Below are positions 54,238-61,837 of a stretch of DNA of 64,000 nt, in pieces; the stretch's first letter is position 1; each line of letters starts with the position of its first letter. The stretch is from positions 1 to 64,000 of the forward strand of contig JABMNL010000034.1 of assembly GCA_013204585.1 (NCBI GenBank), given 5' to 3'. This DNA comes from SAR202 cluster bacterium (GTDB lineage Bacteria > Chloroflexota > Dehalococcoidia > Lucifugimonadales > UBA3495). The position numbers and the translations under genes were made by a program. Below the pieces are notes generated by a model. That model worked only from the letters and a program-made list of their open reading frames with translations. It was not told the origin of the DNA and did not search any database.

Positions 54238-56019
54238 CTATCGATGTTTGACGTACTCGAATCCACTTGGGGCTTTCATGTCGCTGAAGTCGGTCGGGCG
54301 CCAATCGGGGTCTATGCGCGGACCCGCCGGCCAGAGACCGTCGTGAACGTACAGAGAGGAAGCTACGGAATTCTCCCAGATCCAGTTATAGACCTCGAGC
54401 TCCCCAGCCTCAATCTTAGCCTGTTCAACCTGCTTCTGCGTATCACGTACGTGTTCATCCAACCACGGATGGTGCGTCCCGTAGCTGAAGGTCGAATCTA
54501 CTGTGTAGTTGGAGGCCCCGATGATGGGAGACAGGCGTGAGCTAACGGTTAGGCAGGTAATGCCATTGTAATTCCGCGAAATCATCTGAGGCCTGAGGGT
54601 GGCGTAGGGTAGATTCTGAATCTTGACGCTGATGCCGATTTGCTCCCAGTAGTTGGCAACCGCGTGACAGGACTCAACTTCGGCGGGTGCGCCCCGGATT
54701 GCCGGAGTTAAAGTAATCTCGAACCCATCAGGGTAACCGGCTTCGTCCAGCATCTGCTTGGCTAGTTCCGGGTTGTATTCGTAATTCCAATCCGGGTTTT
54801 GCCTCTGGTCGTGGCCCATCCAGTCTCTGACGGACTGGACCCGTCCGAACCCGGACAAGAGTTCGTCGACGAGAGCCTGGCGGTCGATGGCGATGTTCAT
54901 CGCCTTCCGGACCTTGACGGCCCTGGCCCATTCCTCGGACTCAGTGTCCATATTTCCGGAAACCCAAGGCAGGTCAGGGTTGAAGGCGGGGTATTCGTTG
55001 CCATCTTTGTCCACGCCGTTGTACTGGCCGTGGAAGTTCAGCCCGGCCTGACCGCCGTTGGGCCAACCGGTTACCACAGCGCCTTTCACGCCTTCGACGG
55101 TGGAAAGGGAGTCGAATGCCATGGTAAATATGTCCAGATTACCGGTCACGAAACCGGCCACCCGGGCCGACTCCTCGGGGATGGACCAGTAGATCAACTC
55201 TTCGAAGTAGGGAGTCTGGCGCCAATGGTCTTGCACGGCCTTGAACTTCCAGAAAGAGCCGCTCTCGTGTTCCACAATCTCCCAAGGGCCGGTGGAGGCG
55301 ATGTCCACGCTGGCCGCTTCGATTCCAAGCTCTTCAGACTGTTTTTTGGGAACCATCCAGACGCTGACGCCGGCGGCGTTTCGGGAGAACTCGTTGACCA
55401 CCGCGGGCACCCATGGTTTCGTGTTAGTGACCACATACGTGTAATCATCAATAATCTTGGTGGTGGAGTTTCCTTCGCCGTTGAAGCCGTAATAATCTCC
55501 CAGAATTCCAGCACGGGCGAGTTTAGCTCCTTGATAGAACTGGTCTAGGGAATAGACCACGTCCTCTGTTGTCAACTCTCCATAGCCCTTGTGGAACTGG
55601 ACGCCGGACCGAATTTTCCAGGTCCAGGACAAGAAGTCTTCAGAGACATCCCAAGATGTGGCAATCATGGGGTTGGGCAGAAGATTCTCGCCAATAGTTA
55701 CGAGGCCCTCGCCTATCGAGCTGCTCATGTATTGCACGCGTGGGCTTGAGACCTCGCTGGGATGGCCCTGAAAAATGCCGGTCTCCGATACACCGTGGTT
55801 AAGGGTGCCGGCCGGCTTAACCAACGCGGGAGCATCAGTCGCTTGGGGCATCGCTGTTGGCGTAGCTGCCGCACTGGTGGCAGTGGGCGAAGTACCGGCC
55901 CCGGATGCGGGTGTCGCCGTTGCCGATGACCCGCAGGCAAACAACAGGGCTACAAATATCAGGACAATCGCCTTGGGTAGATGCCTGAGTATCGTTGGTC
56001 TTGAACTAGACGTTGGCAT
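54238..56019 (-). CDS. Family-5 extracellular solute-binding lipoprotein (array member 6)
   Basis: This 593-residue paralogue is the most divergent of the six. It has LLFACGSS, a linker, LNHGVSETGIFQGHPSEVSS, TSWDVSEDFLSWTWKI, WSIPEESARVAGFVTGNLD and RKAMNIAIDRQALVDELLSGFG. The first cysteine pair is lost (FNPDLPWVSGNMD) but the later one (ESCHAVANYW...ITCLT) remains. The ATG at 56019 follows GGGGGAAATAAAAT. It is next to the complete VOC gene and has its own promoter and terminator. The different first cysteine pair and lobe details may mean another ligand. Confidence 0.9.
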   Translation of the reverse strand: MPTSSSRPTILRHLPKAIVLIFVALLFACGSSATATPASGAGTSPTATSAAATPTAMPQATDAPALVKPAGTLNHGVSETGIFQGHPSEVSSPRVQYMSSSIGEGLVTIGENLLPNPMIATSWDVSEDFLSWTWKIRSGVQFHKGYGELTTEDVVYSLDQFYQGAKLARAGILGDYYGFNGEGNSTTKIIDDYTYVVTNTKPWVPAVVNEFSRNAAGVSVWMVPKKQSEELGIEAASVDIASTGPWEIVEHESGSFWKFKAVQDHWRQTPYFEELIYWSIPEESARVAGFVTGNLDIFTMAFDSLSTVEGVKGAVVTGWPNGGQAGLNFHGQYNGVDKDGNEYPAFNPDLPWVSGNMDTESEEWARAVKVRKAMNIAIDRQALVDELLSGFGRVQSVRDWMGHDQRQNPDWNYEYNPELAKQMLDEAGYPDGFEITLTPAIRGAPAEVESCHAVANYWEQIGISVKIQNLPYATLRPQMISRNYNGITCLTVSSRLSPIIGASNYTVDSTFSYGTHHPWLDEHVRDTQKQVEQAKIEAGELEVYNWIWENSVASSLYVHDGLWPAGPRIDPDWRPTDFSDMKAPSGFEYVKHR

Positions 56020-56044
56020 ATTTTATTTCCCCCCTGTTATTTGT

Positions 56045-56067
56045 TATACGTTACGCTATCTAGTATT
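56045..56067 (-). promoter_or_regulatory. SBP6 leader hairpin (imperfect)
   Basis: The same 23-nt layout with minus-strand AATAC and GTATA arms, four of five pairs kept. Confidence 0.35.
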
Positions 56068-56126
56068 TATAATATTTATTGGATTAATCTATAATTATAT
56101 TTAAATCTTACGAATAATGTCACATA

Positions 56127-56155
56127 TGTATATGACAAGGCATGGACACTGTCAA
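56127..56155 (-). promoter_or_regulatory. SBP6 promoter
   Basis: Minus-strand TTGACA (56155-56150), 17-bp spacer and TATACA (56132-56127). Upstream on the minus strand are the repeats ATCATCAAAC and ATCACTATAG, 10 bp apart. Confidence 0.85.
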
Positions 56156-56279
56156 TACACCTATAGTGATGTTTGATGATATAGAGAATCAATAAATAAG
56201 ATATGACGATGCTAGGTAATCACCGGGTTGGAAGGCTAAAGGACCGAAACGGGGGAGTGGTTGCCGGGGCTAGAAAGGG

Positions 56280-56648
56280 CTAGAGGGGCTTGGCGAAGGA
56301 CAGCTCGTGGGAGTCGGGGTCGTCGATGTGGAAGTAGCGTTCGCCCCATGACGCGTCGGCGGGCTTTGTGGACGGGGTGAGGCCTGCTTGGACCAATTGT
56401 TGGTAAAGGGCGTCAACATCGTCAACGTGAAATATCAGACGGCCCCACTTGGTCTGGATAGCGTCTGGGTTTCCCGTGCTTGGATTCAATGTCAGGTTTA
56501 GGTAGCCTGCTCCCACCTTGAAGCTGGTGAAAGAAGCGGTCTCGCCCCCATACAGAATTTCCATGCCGACCTTGTTGCGGTAGAAGTCGACAGAACGGGC
56601 CATGTCGGTTACGGCCAGGGTTATGGCGCTGATGGACTGAACGCTCAC
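56280..56648 (-). CDS. VOC-family protein (glyoxalase-like)
   Basis: The 122-residue protein has one VOC domain with two beta-alpha-beta modules: ITLAVTDMARSVDFYRNKVGMEIL at the start, LIFHVDDVDALYQQLVQAG in the middle and FHIDDPDSHELSFAKPL at the end. The HELSF glutamate is a likely metal ligand. The family includes glyoxalases, dioxygenases and fosfomycin-type thiol transferases; a definite role cannot be read. Its last 48 coding bases are repeated at 54084-54131 and, degraded, at 51910-51950. A 15-bp direct repeat lies just upstream. Confidence 0.82.
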   Translation of the reverse strand: MSVQSISAITLAVTDMARSVDFYRNKVGMEILYGGETASFTSFKVGAGYLNLTLNPSTGNPDAIQTKWGRLIFHVDDVDALYQQLVQAGLTPSTKPADASWGERYFHIDDPDSHELSFAKPL

Positions 56649-56655
56649 GATAAGG

Positions 56656-56685
56656 GCCTTTGGATATTGAGCCTTTGGATATTGA
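56656..56685. repeat. 15-bp direct repeat upstream of the VOC gene
   Basis: GCCTTTGGATATTGA occurs twice end to end (56656-56670 and 56671-56685), beginning 8 bp from the VOC start codon. Confidence 0.9.
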
Positions 56686-56709
56686 GTACGAGAGTGGTGT
56701 GCGTGCGGA

Positions 56710-57474
56710 CTATCTGCGGCGGCGTCCGGGCAGACCGGGGAATATGCGCTCTTCCAAGACCCAGTCCATGCGGCGTTTGAGGGCGTCCACTTCTTCTTGG
56801 GGAAGGAGTGTTACCAACTCTTTGACCATGGTGGGCAAGGATTCTGGGGGTGAGTCCAACTGTTCCCTAAGTTCGGTCAGTGACGCTAGCAAGGGCGCGG
56901 GTATCGGTTCGCTGCAAAAGTCCCAAATTACCGTGCGGACCTTCATCTCCGAGTGGAAGGTGAGCCCGTGGTCGATGCTCCAGATTTTACCGCCTTCGCC
57001 AATCAGCAGATGGTTGGCTTTGCGATCGGTGCTATTGGCGACCAAGTCAAAGCAGGCGATGACCCGCAATTGGTCGGCGCATCCGTCTTCCATGGTGTAG
57101 TAGTTCTGTTTGGGGTCGTGTTCGACGAATTGCTGAACCGATCCGACTCCGTGGGGGCCGTCCCGAATTATTGTGAAGGGTACGATGTCCCAGCCCAATA
57201 TTTGGCTTAGCAGGTAGGCGGCGTATTCACGCTTATAGAGGGTGCCGCTGGGGAAATCCCAAAGGGGGGACTCGCCTTCGCGAGGCTTATAAATGGCCAG
57301 GCTCTCATTGCCGTTCAAGTCAATCTTGGCCAAGAAGGTGTAGTTGGAACCCAGAGGGGTTAGTTGTAAAGAAATTATTTCGCCGTTGCGAATTATGTCG
57401 GTGGTTGTCGGCTCGGTAGTCAAAACGTTGCCTTCAGGTACTGGTCTAGCCCGCCTCCAAGACGGTGTGCCCAT
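56710..57474 (-). CDS. SCO1664-family protein
   Basis: The family has a phosphatidylinositol-kinase-like fold. The 254-residue protein has GSNYTFLAKI, LAIYKPREGE (Lys of the ATP site), ANSTDRKANHLLI (catalytic-loop-like) and IWSIDHGLTFH (metal-binding). These mimic the ATP-binding and catalytic loops of PI3K-like kinases. It overlaps the DUF3090 gene by 29 bp from ATG 57474; a TTG at 57423 has a better ribosome site (GAAGG, 7 bases) and would be 22 bp after that gene, so the true start is open. In actinobacteria SCO1664 and DUF3090 proteins are adjacent too. Role unknown. Confidence 0.85.
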   Translation of the reverse strand: MGTPSWRRARPVPEGNVLTTEPTTTDIIRNGEIISLQLTPLGSNYTFLAKIDLNGNESLAIYKPREGESPLWDFPSGTLYKREYAAYLLSQILGWDIVPFTIIRDGPHGVGSVQQFVEHDPKQNYYTMEDGCADQLRVIACFDLVANSTDRKANHLLIGEGGKIWSIDHGLTFHSEMKVRTVIWDFCSEPIPAPLLASLTELREQLDSPPESLPTMVKELVTLLPQEEVDALKRRMDWVLEERIFPGLPGRRRR

Positions 57475-58018
57475 TGGCCCTGGGGCAAGAATGACCTTTG
57501 GGGTTAATCGGTTGTCCGCAGAGGAAACAAGTTGGTCGGCCTGCGGCGCAAATCCTTAGCGCTGTTTCTCCCAGGACTCCCGCTTTGGCGGTGGTGACCC
57601 AAAATCCCACCGATTCAATCTCTTTGGATTCATCGGCCAGTGAGCCGTCCTCTTCCATCGGCTCGTCAATCTCGCGTTCAAAGGCCTGAAGATAGAAGGC
57701 GTTGCTGTCGGGGTCATGGCTGAGCAGCATTTGGCCCGCCTTGAAATCAACGGTCAACTCGCCGCCGGACCAGCTGTCTTCGCGTAGGTCGCTTTCCTTG
57801 CTGCGCTCTGCTTGAGAGAGACGGCTTACAGCTTCATTAAGGTAGACACCCAGTTGGAGGAGTTGTTCTTTCTCCAACCAAATGGAACAGTAGGCCTGTC
57901 CCGAGTGGATGTCCAGGCGAAACGTTCGTAGGCCGGGCTCTCCAAACGTCAGAGCTTCAACGCTGGAGATTGCTCCCAGGGGGTATTTAACCTTTCTCGA
58001 CTCCATGACCAATATCAT
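57446..58018 (-). CDS. DUF3090-family protein
   Basis: The 190-residue protein begins ESRKVKYPLGAISSVEALTFGEPGLRTFRL and has YCSIWLEKEQLLQLGVYLNEAV, typical of DUF3090. The end is a zinc-ribbon-like CFLCGQPINPKGHSCPRANGH. It heads the pair with the SCO1664-family gene; joint conservation in actinobacteria and Chloroflexi supports one process, possibly a phosphate or cofactor modification. Start ATG 58018; ATG 58006 is possible too. No ribosome binding site is clear for either. Confidence 0.85.
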   Translation of the reverse strand: MILVMESRKVKYPLGAISSVEALTFGEPGLRTFRLDIHSGQAYCSIWLEKEQLLQLGVYLNEAVSRLSQAERSKESDLREDSWSGGELTVDFKAGQMLLSHDPDSNAFYLQAFEREIDEPMEEDGSLADESKEIESVGFWVTTAKAGVLGETALRICAAGRPTCFLCGQPINPKGHSCPRANGHTVLEAG

Positions 58019-58108
58019 AGCTGCCGGTTGTTTGCCGTGGCAAGGTGGAATGGCACCCTCAACTTAACATTATGAAATGTGTGGTTGGCTTGTTTGGTCG
58101 AGATGTAG

Positions 58109-59530
58109 TTATTTCAGAAGTAGGTCTCCGGAAAGCAACTGTGACCATGTTCGCCCTACGTCGGTGGACTTATAAATTGAAGCATAGGGGCCAGCCATGA
58201 AGACTGTGTTGGCGTCGTTCTTGCTCCAGACCATGGTAGTGGGATAGCCCTTGTCGAACGAAATATACCCGGGAGTAGCCGATATGACAGTCCATGTTGC
58301 TCCGCCGTCGTGACTTTCCTGCATTGATTCCCCATTGCTGCCCAGCATGTGTAATCCGGTAGTGTCGAAGGAATCGAAAACGAAAGCTGTCATTCTACGG
58401 GACGGATGAAAAGTCTCGCCCCAGTCGGACGACCAGTAAGATGCGTTGCTGGATGCGGTTACGTAGAGCCGCGAAGGGTTCAGGGGGGATATCTCTAGAC
58501 CAAGTAGGGCCTGTTCGTTTGGACTTGAGTTCATCCCCTTCACTGAACTAGTCCAGGTCTGGCCACCGTCTTGTGAGCGTATTACGCCCAATTGATGGGA
58601 CTCTTCAAATTTACCAGCGCCGCCGCCTTGCACCGTAACCTTGGAAAAGGTGGCTGCAATAACGGAATCTGGATCCAACGGATTGGTACGCACCACAATT
58701 ATGCGGACGTCCCGGGTGGCCAATGTGTCGAGTTCTGTCCAAGTAATTCCTCCGTCCGTTGTCTTGTACACAGACCCAATGGTGTTGAAATAAGTGTCCG
58801 CTTCACACACCGGCGGCAGATTGGAACAGGCACCGCCATTCACTCCGGCATACATGGTGCCAAAGTCTGTGGGGTCGGGAGTAATGGAATAAACGGCTGT
58901 GTTCATGTCTGGGCTGACTCGTTGGACCCAAGACTTGGCTCCGTCGACCGAGCAATAGACGCCGTTATTCCCGGCGCTGGTGTTGGCCAATCCAATGGTG
59001 CCGGGTCCGCCAGCCATGGAGATGCAGATGTGATTAGAATCTTTGGGGTCGATGATAGTTGAGTAAAACTCTTCGTAGCAAAGCCCTGGGCCTTCGGTTC
59101 TGTTCCAGGCCTTTAGACCATTAACGGCCCTAACCCAGGTTGTTCCACCGTCAACGGTCTTAAAGAAACCTTCCTGTTCCACTCCGATGTAAATCTTGTT
59201 GTCGTCCAACGGGTCCACGGCTAAAGACCGCTGGGTCCGTTGCGGATAGGAGTGGGGGGCGCAGTTCAATTGCAATTTGGAAGTTGAGCTGGATGTTCCT
59301 GTTTGGCTTACAGGTTGCTTGGAGGGCGGGGACGTCACTGAGCCGTTCGACGCCGTTGGTGCCAGTTGGGTGGCCTCAGTTGTCGTTGCGGTCCCGCTTG
59401 TATCTTGTGAAATATTGGTCGTCGATTGGTTCGGGATGTTTGTAGGCAAAGAAGCTGCCCCGGACCCGCATCCGGCAGATAAAGCTAAGGCGATGATGAT
59501 GGTGAATAAGATGCAAATTGAATAACGCAT
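58109..59530 (-). CDS. Lipoprotein with Asp-box (BNR) beta-propeller
   Basis: The 473-residue protein has a lipoprotein signal (ALSAGC, Cys21), a Thr/Ser/Pro-rich linker to about residue 85 and then seven Asp-box-like repeats, such as KTVDGGTTW, KTTDGGITW, RSQDGGQTW, ESHDGGATW and KSTDVGRTW. Such repeats form beta-propellers in sialidases, xyloglucanases and sortilin-type proteins. No catalytic triad is obvious, so binding rather than hydrolysis is likely. It is outside the cell and stands alone. Confidence 0.85.
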   Translation of the reverse strand: MRYSICILFTIIIALALSAGCGSGAASLPTNIPNQSTTNISQDTSGTATTTEATQLAPTASNGSVTSPPSKQPVSQTGTSSSTSKLQLNCAPHSYPQRTQRSLAVDPLDDNKIYIGVEQEGFFKTVDGGTTWVRAVNGLKAWNRTEGPGLCYEEFYSTIIDPKDSNHICISMAGGPGTIGLANTSAGNNGVYCSVDGAKSWVQRVSPDMNTAVYSITPDPTDFGTMYAGVNGGACSNLPPVCEADTYFNTIGSVYKTTDGGITWTELDTLATRDVRIIVVRTNPLDPDSVIAATFSKVTVQGGGAGKFEESHQLGVIRSQDGGQTWTSSVKGMNSSPNEQALLGLEISPLNPSRLYVTASSNASYWSSDWGETFHPSRRMTAFVFDSFDTTGLHMLGSNGESMQESHDGGATWTVISATPGYISFDKGYPTTMVWSKNDANTVFMAGPYASIYKSTDVGRTWSQLLSGDLLLK

Positions 59531-59633
59531 GTTTTGATTATAAAAAGCGGTTAGGTAATCTTCTAGCCGCTGACCAGTTCGGATTATAGGATATGGCTAA
59601 AGGTGCAACCAACCGCGCTGGCTGGTTTATTTG

Positions 59634-59639
59634 TATAAT
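59634..59639 (+). promoter_or_regulatory. -10 element before the GlcG-like gene
   Basis: TATAAT lies about 46 bp before the ATG at 59686, without a clear -35. AAGGAGG lies 9 bases before the ATG. Confidence 0.45.
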
Positions 59640-59685
59640 CCCTGCTGCTTGATAGCGAATAAGCAGTAATTAAGGAGGCTCACCG

Positions 59686-60096
59686 ATGGCAGAGGGATTA
59701 AAGGCGGCACAGGTCCAGGCGGCGATGAAGGCGATGTGGGATAAGGGCATGGAGAAGCCCAACGAACCGATCGCAATGTGCATCGTTGACGCGGCAGGCA
59801 ACCTGGAAGCCTACGCCAAGATGGACAATCTACGGATATTCAGCCGCCGCCACGCGCAGCGGAAGGCCTACACCTCCGCAGTTATGGGGATGGATTCCGG
59901 GGCCCATGCCGAGCGGCTACACGGTGGTGGCCGGAACATTGCCGACTTGGGCGATCCAATGATGACCTTTGGCCAAGGTGGCCTGGTAATCATGAAAGAC
60001 GGCGTCATCCTGGGCGGAATCGGCGTCGGCGGCTACCCCAGCGGCCAGTCCGACGAGGACATCTCCCGGGTCGGCCTAGACGCCATGAACCTGTAG
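59686..60096 (+). CDS. GlcG/HbpS-family heme-binding protein (DUF336)
   Basis: The 136-residue protein fits the GlcG family: PIAMCIVDAAGNLEAYAKMDNL, then RRHAQRKAYTSAVMGMDS and a C-terminal GGLVIMKDGVILGGIGVGGYPSGQSDEDIS. The family was first seen in glycolate operons and in heme-sensing HbpS; the biochemical role is not settled. It stands alone between the Asp-box lipoprotein and comM. Start is ATG with AAGGAGG upstream. Confidence 0.92.
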   Translation: MAEGLKAAQVQAAMKAMWDKGMEKPNEPIAMCIVDAAGNLEAYAKMDNLRIFSRRHAQRKAYTSAVMGMDSGAHAERLHGGGRNIADLGDPMMTFGQGGLVIMKDGVILGGIGVGGYPSGQSDEDISRVGLDAMNL

Positions 60097-60138
60097 GGAA
60101 TCCTAGTTCGATCGTATGGTCATCCTCGGAGTAGAAGA

Positions 60139-60172
60139 AAACGCCCCGGCACCTGCCGGGGCGTTTGTTTTT
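60139..60172 (+). terminator. Terminator after the GlcG-like gene
   Basis: AAACGCCCCGGC (60139-60150) and GCCGGGGCGTTT (60155-60166) form a 12-bp stem with a 4-base loop, followed by GTTTTTT. Confidence 0.9.
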
Positions 60173-60207
60173 TGAACGGACCTAGATTGTTGGTAACTGA
60201 CCTTGCC

Positions 60208-61734
60208 CTATGACACCGACGTTCTGGGCCGGTACTGTAACGCCTCGGCCAGGTGGCCGATGTTGATGCCGTCCGAACCTTCCAAGTCGGCGATTGTGCG
60301 GGAGACTTTTAGTATGCGGTGAAAGGCCCTGGCTGATAGGTTGAGGCGTTCGGTGGCGGTCCGTAGCAACCCTTTAGCGCCATCATCCAATTGGCAGAAC
60401 TTCCAGACCTCGGCGGGCCCCATCTCCGAGTTGCAGAAGAAGCCGTTTTCCTTGAACCGTTCCCGCTGAATATCCCGGGCCTGTTCGACGCGAAGTCTGG
60501 GGCCGCTGGAATCCTCGGCCTGATGGTCTTCCACCAGTTTCTCGTACTCCACTGGCGGCACTTCCACAAACACGTCGACCCGGTCGAGCAATGGCCCGCT
60601 GATGCGCTTTTGGTAACGGGCCACCGTGGATGGCGAACAGCTACATTCCTTTCTGGGGTGGGTGTGGAAGCCGCAGGGGCAGGGGTTCATGGCCGCCACC
60701 AACATGAAGCTGGCCGGGTAGGTGACACTGCCGCTGACCCGGCTGATGGTGACCACTTTATCTTCCATGGGCTGGCGCAGGGACTCTAGGGCTGTGTGGT
60801 TGAACTCGGGCAACTCGTCTAGGAACAACACGCCCCGATGGCTCATGGTAATTTCTCCGGGCCGTAGCGTTCGCCCTCCGCCGACCAGACCGGCGTTGGA
60901 AATGGTGTAGTGGGGCGACCGGAAGGGCCGTGTTAAGACAAGGGGATGCTCAGCGGACAGCACACCGTTGACGCTGTAAATCTTGGTTACTTCCAGAGCC
61001 TCTTGCTGCGCCATGCGGGGGAGTATTGACGGCAGGCACCGGGCAAGTAATGTCTTTCCACTGCCGGGAGGGCCGTTGAAAATCAGGTTGTGGAAGCCGG
61101 CGGCGGCAACCTCCAACGCCCGCTTGGCGTGTTCTTGTCCCCGGACGTTGGCCAGGTTCATCTCGTAATGCCCGACGGTGTCGTCAATTTTTTTCCACCC
61201 ATCTTCGGCCAGAGGCAGAATCTCTTCTTCACAGCGTAGATGGTCAATCAGGTGCCTCAAGCTGGCGACCGGATAGACCTTTACGTCTTCCACCAGCGAC
61301 GCCTCATCGGCGTCAACTGCGGGAACAAACACCGATTTGTAACCTTGGTCCCGGGCGACTGACACCATGGCCAAGATGCCGGTGGTGTGGCGGACGGTGC
61401 CGTCCAGAGAGAGCTCGCCGAGAAACACTGTGCCGTCCGGAATCGAGTCAATCTGCCCTGAACTGAGCAGCATGCAGACCGCGATGGGCAGGTCGTAGGA
61501 CGGGCCTTCTTTCTTTAAATCCGCAGGGGCTAAGTTCACGGTGATGCGGCGGAGGGGGAATTCGCAGTTGCTGTTGCGCAGTGCGGCGCGCACCCGTTCT
61601 TTGGCTTCTTGCACGGCGGCGTCGGGGAGTCCAACGATGTTGAAGGCGGGGAGTCCGGGGGAGATATCCACTTCGACTTGGACCACATATCCGTCCAGGC
61701 CGATGACTGCGCAGGTCTGGGTATTGGCTAACAC
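60208..61734 (-). CDS. comM: ComM/YifB-family Mg-chelatase-like AAA ATPase
   Basis: ComM is a hexameric helicase that helps branch migration during natural transformation. The 508-residue chain has an N-terminal Lon-protease-like domain (SYDLPIAVCML), Walker A GPPGSGKT, Walker B VLFLDELPEF, the chelatase-type RQPMEDKVVTISR, CPCG and a C-terminal winged part. I chose GTG 61734, with AAGGAG 8 bases upstream and the family start VLANTQTCAVIGLDG; ATG 61767 gives 11 extra residues not seen in the family. Last gene of the minus-strand block. Confidence 0.92.
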   Translation of the reverse strand: MLANTQTCAVIGLDGYVVQVEVDISPGLPAFNIVGLPDAAVQEAKERVRAALRNSNCEFPLRRITVNLAPADLKKEGPSYDLPIAVCMLLSSGQIDSIPDGTVFLGELSLDGTVRHTTGILAMVSVARDQGYKSVFVPAVDADEASLVEDVKVYPVASLRHLIDHLRCEEEILPLAEDGWKKIDDTVGHYEMNLANVRGQEHAKRALEVAAAGFHNLIFNGPPGSGKTLLARCLPSILPRMAQQEALEVTKIYSVNGVLSAEHPLVLTRPFRSPHYTISNAGLVGGGRTLRPGEITMSHRGVLFLDELPEFNHTALESLRQPMEDKVVTISRVSGSVTYPASFMLVAAMNPCPCGFHTHPRKECSCSPSTVARYQKRISGPLLDRVDVFVEVPPVEYEKLVEDHQAEDSSGPRLRVEQARDIQRERFKENGFFCNSEMGPAEVWKFCQLDDGAKGLLRTATERLNLSARAFHRILKVSRTIADLEGSDGINIGHLAEALQYRPRTSVS

Positions 61735-61837
61735 GGCAGTTGCTCCTTTGGCGCCGGCCAGGGGCAAAGTTGCGGAGCTTCTGGTGGTCTACCGGCCGGT
61801 TGCCGAGCTAACTGTAGGGGAGGAGCGGGAACCCGCG

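Noticed and set aside
43402-56019. The array as one operon
   Set aside because: Each gene has its own consensus promoter and a strong palindromic terminator after it.
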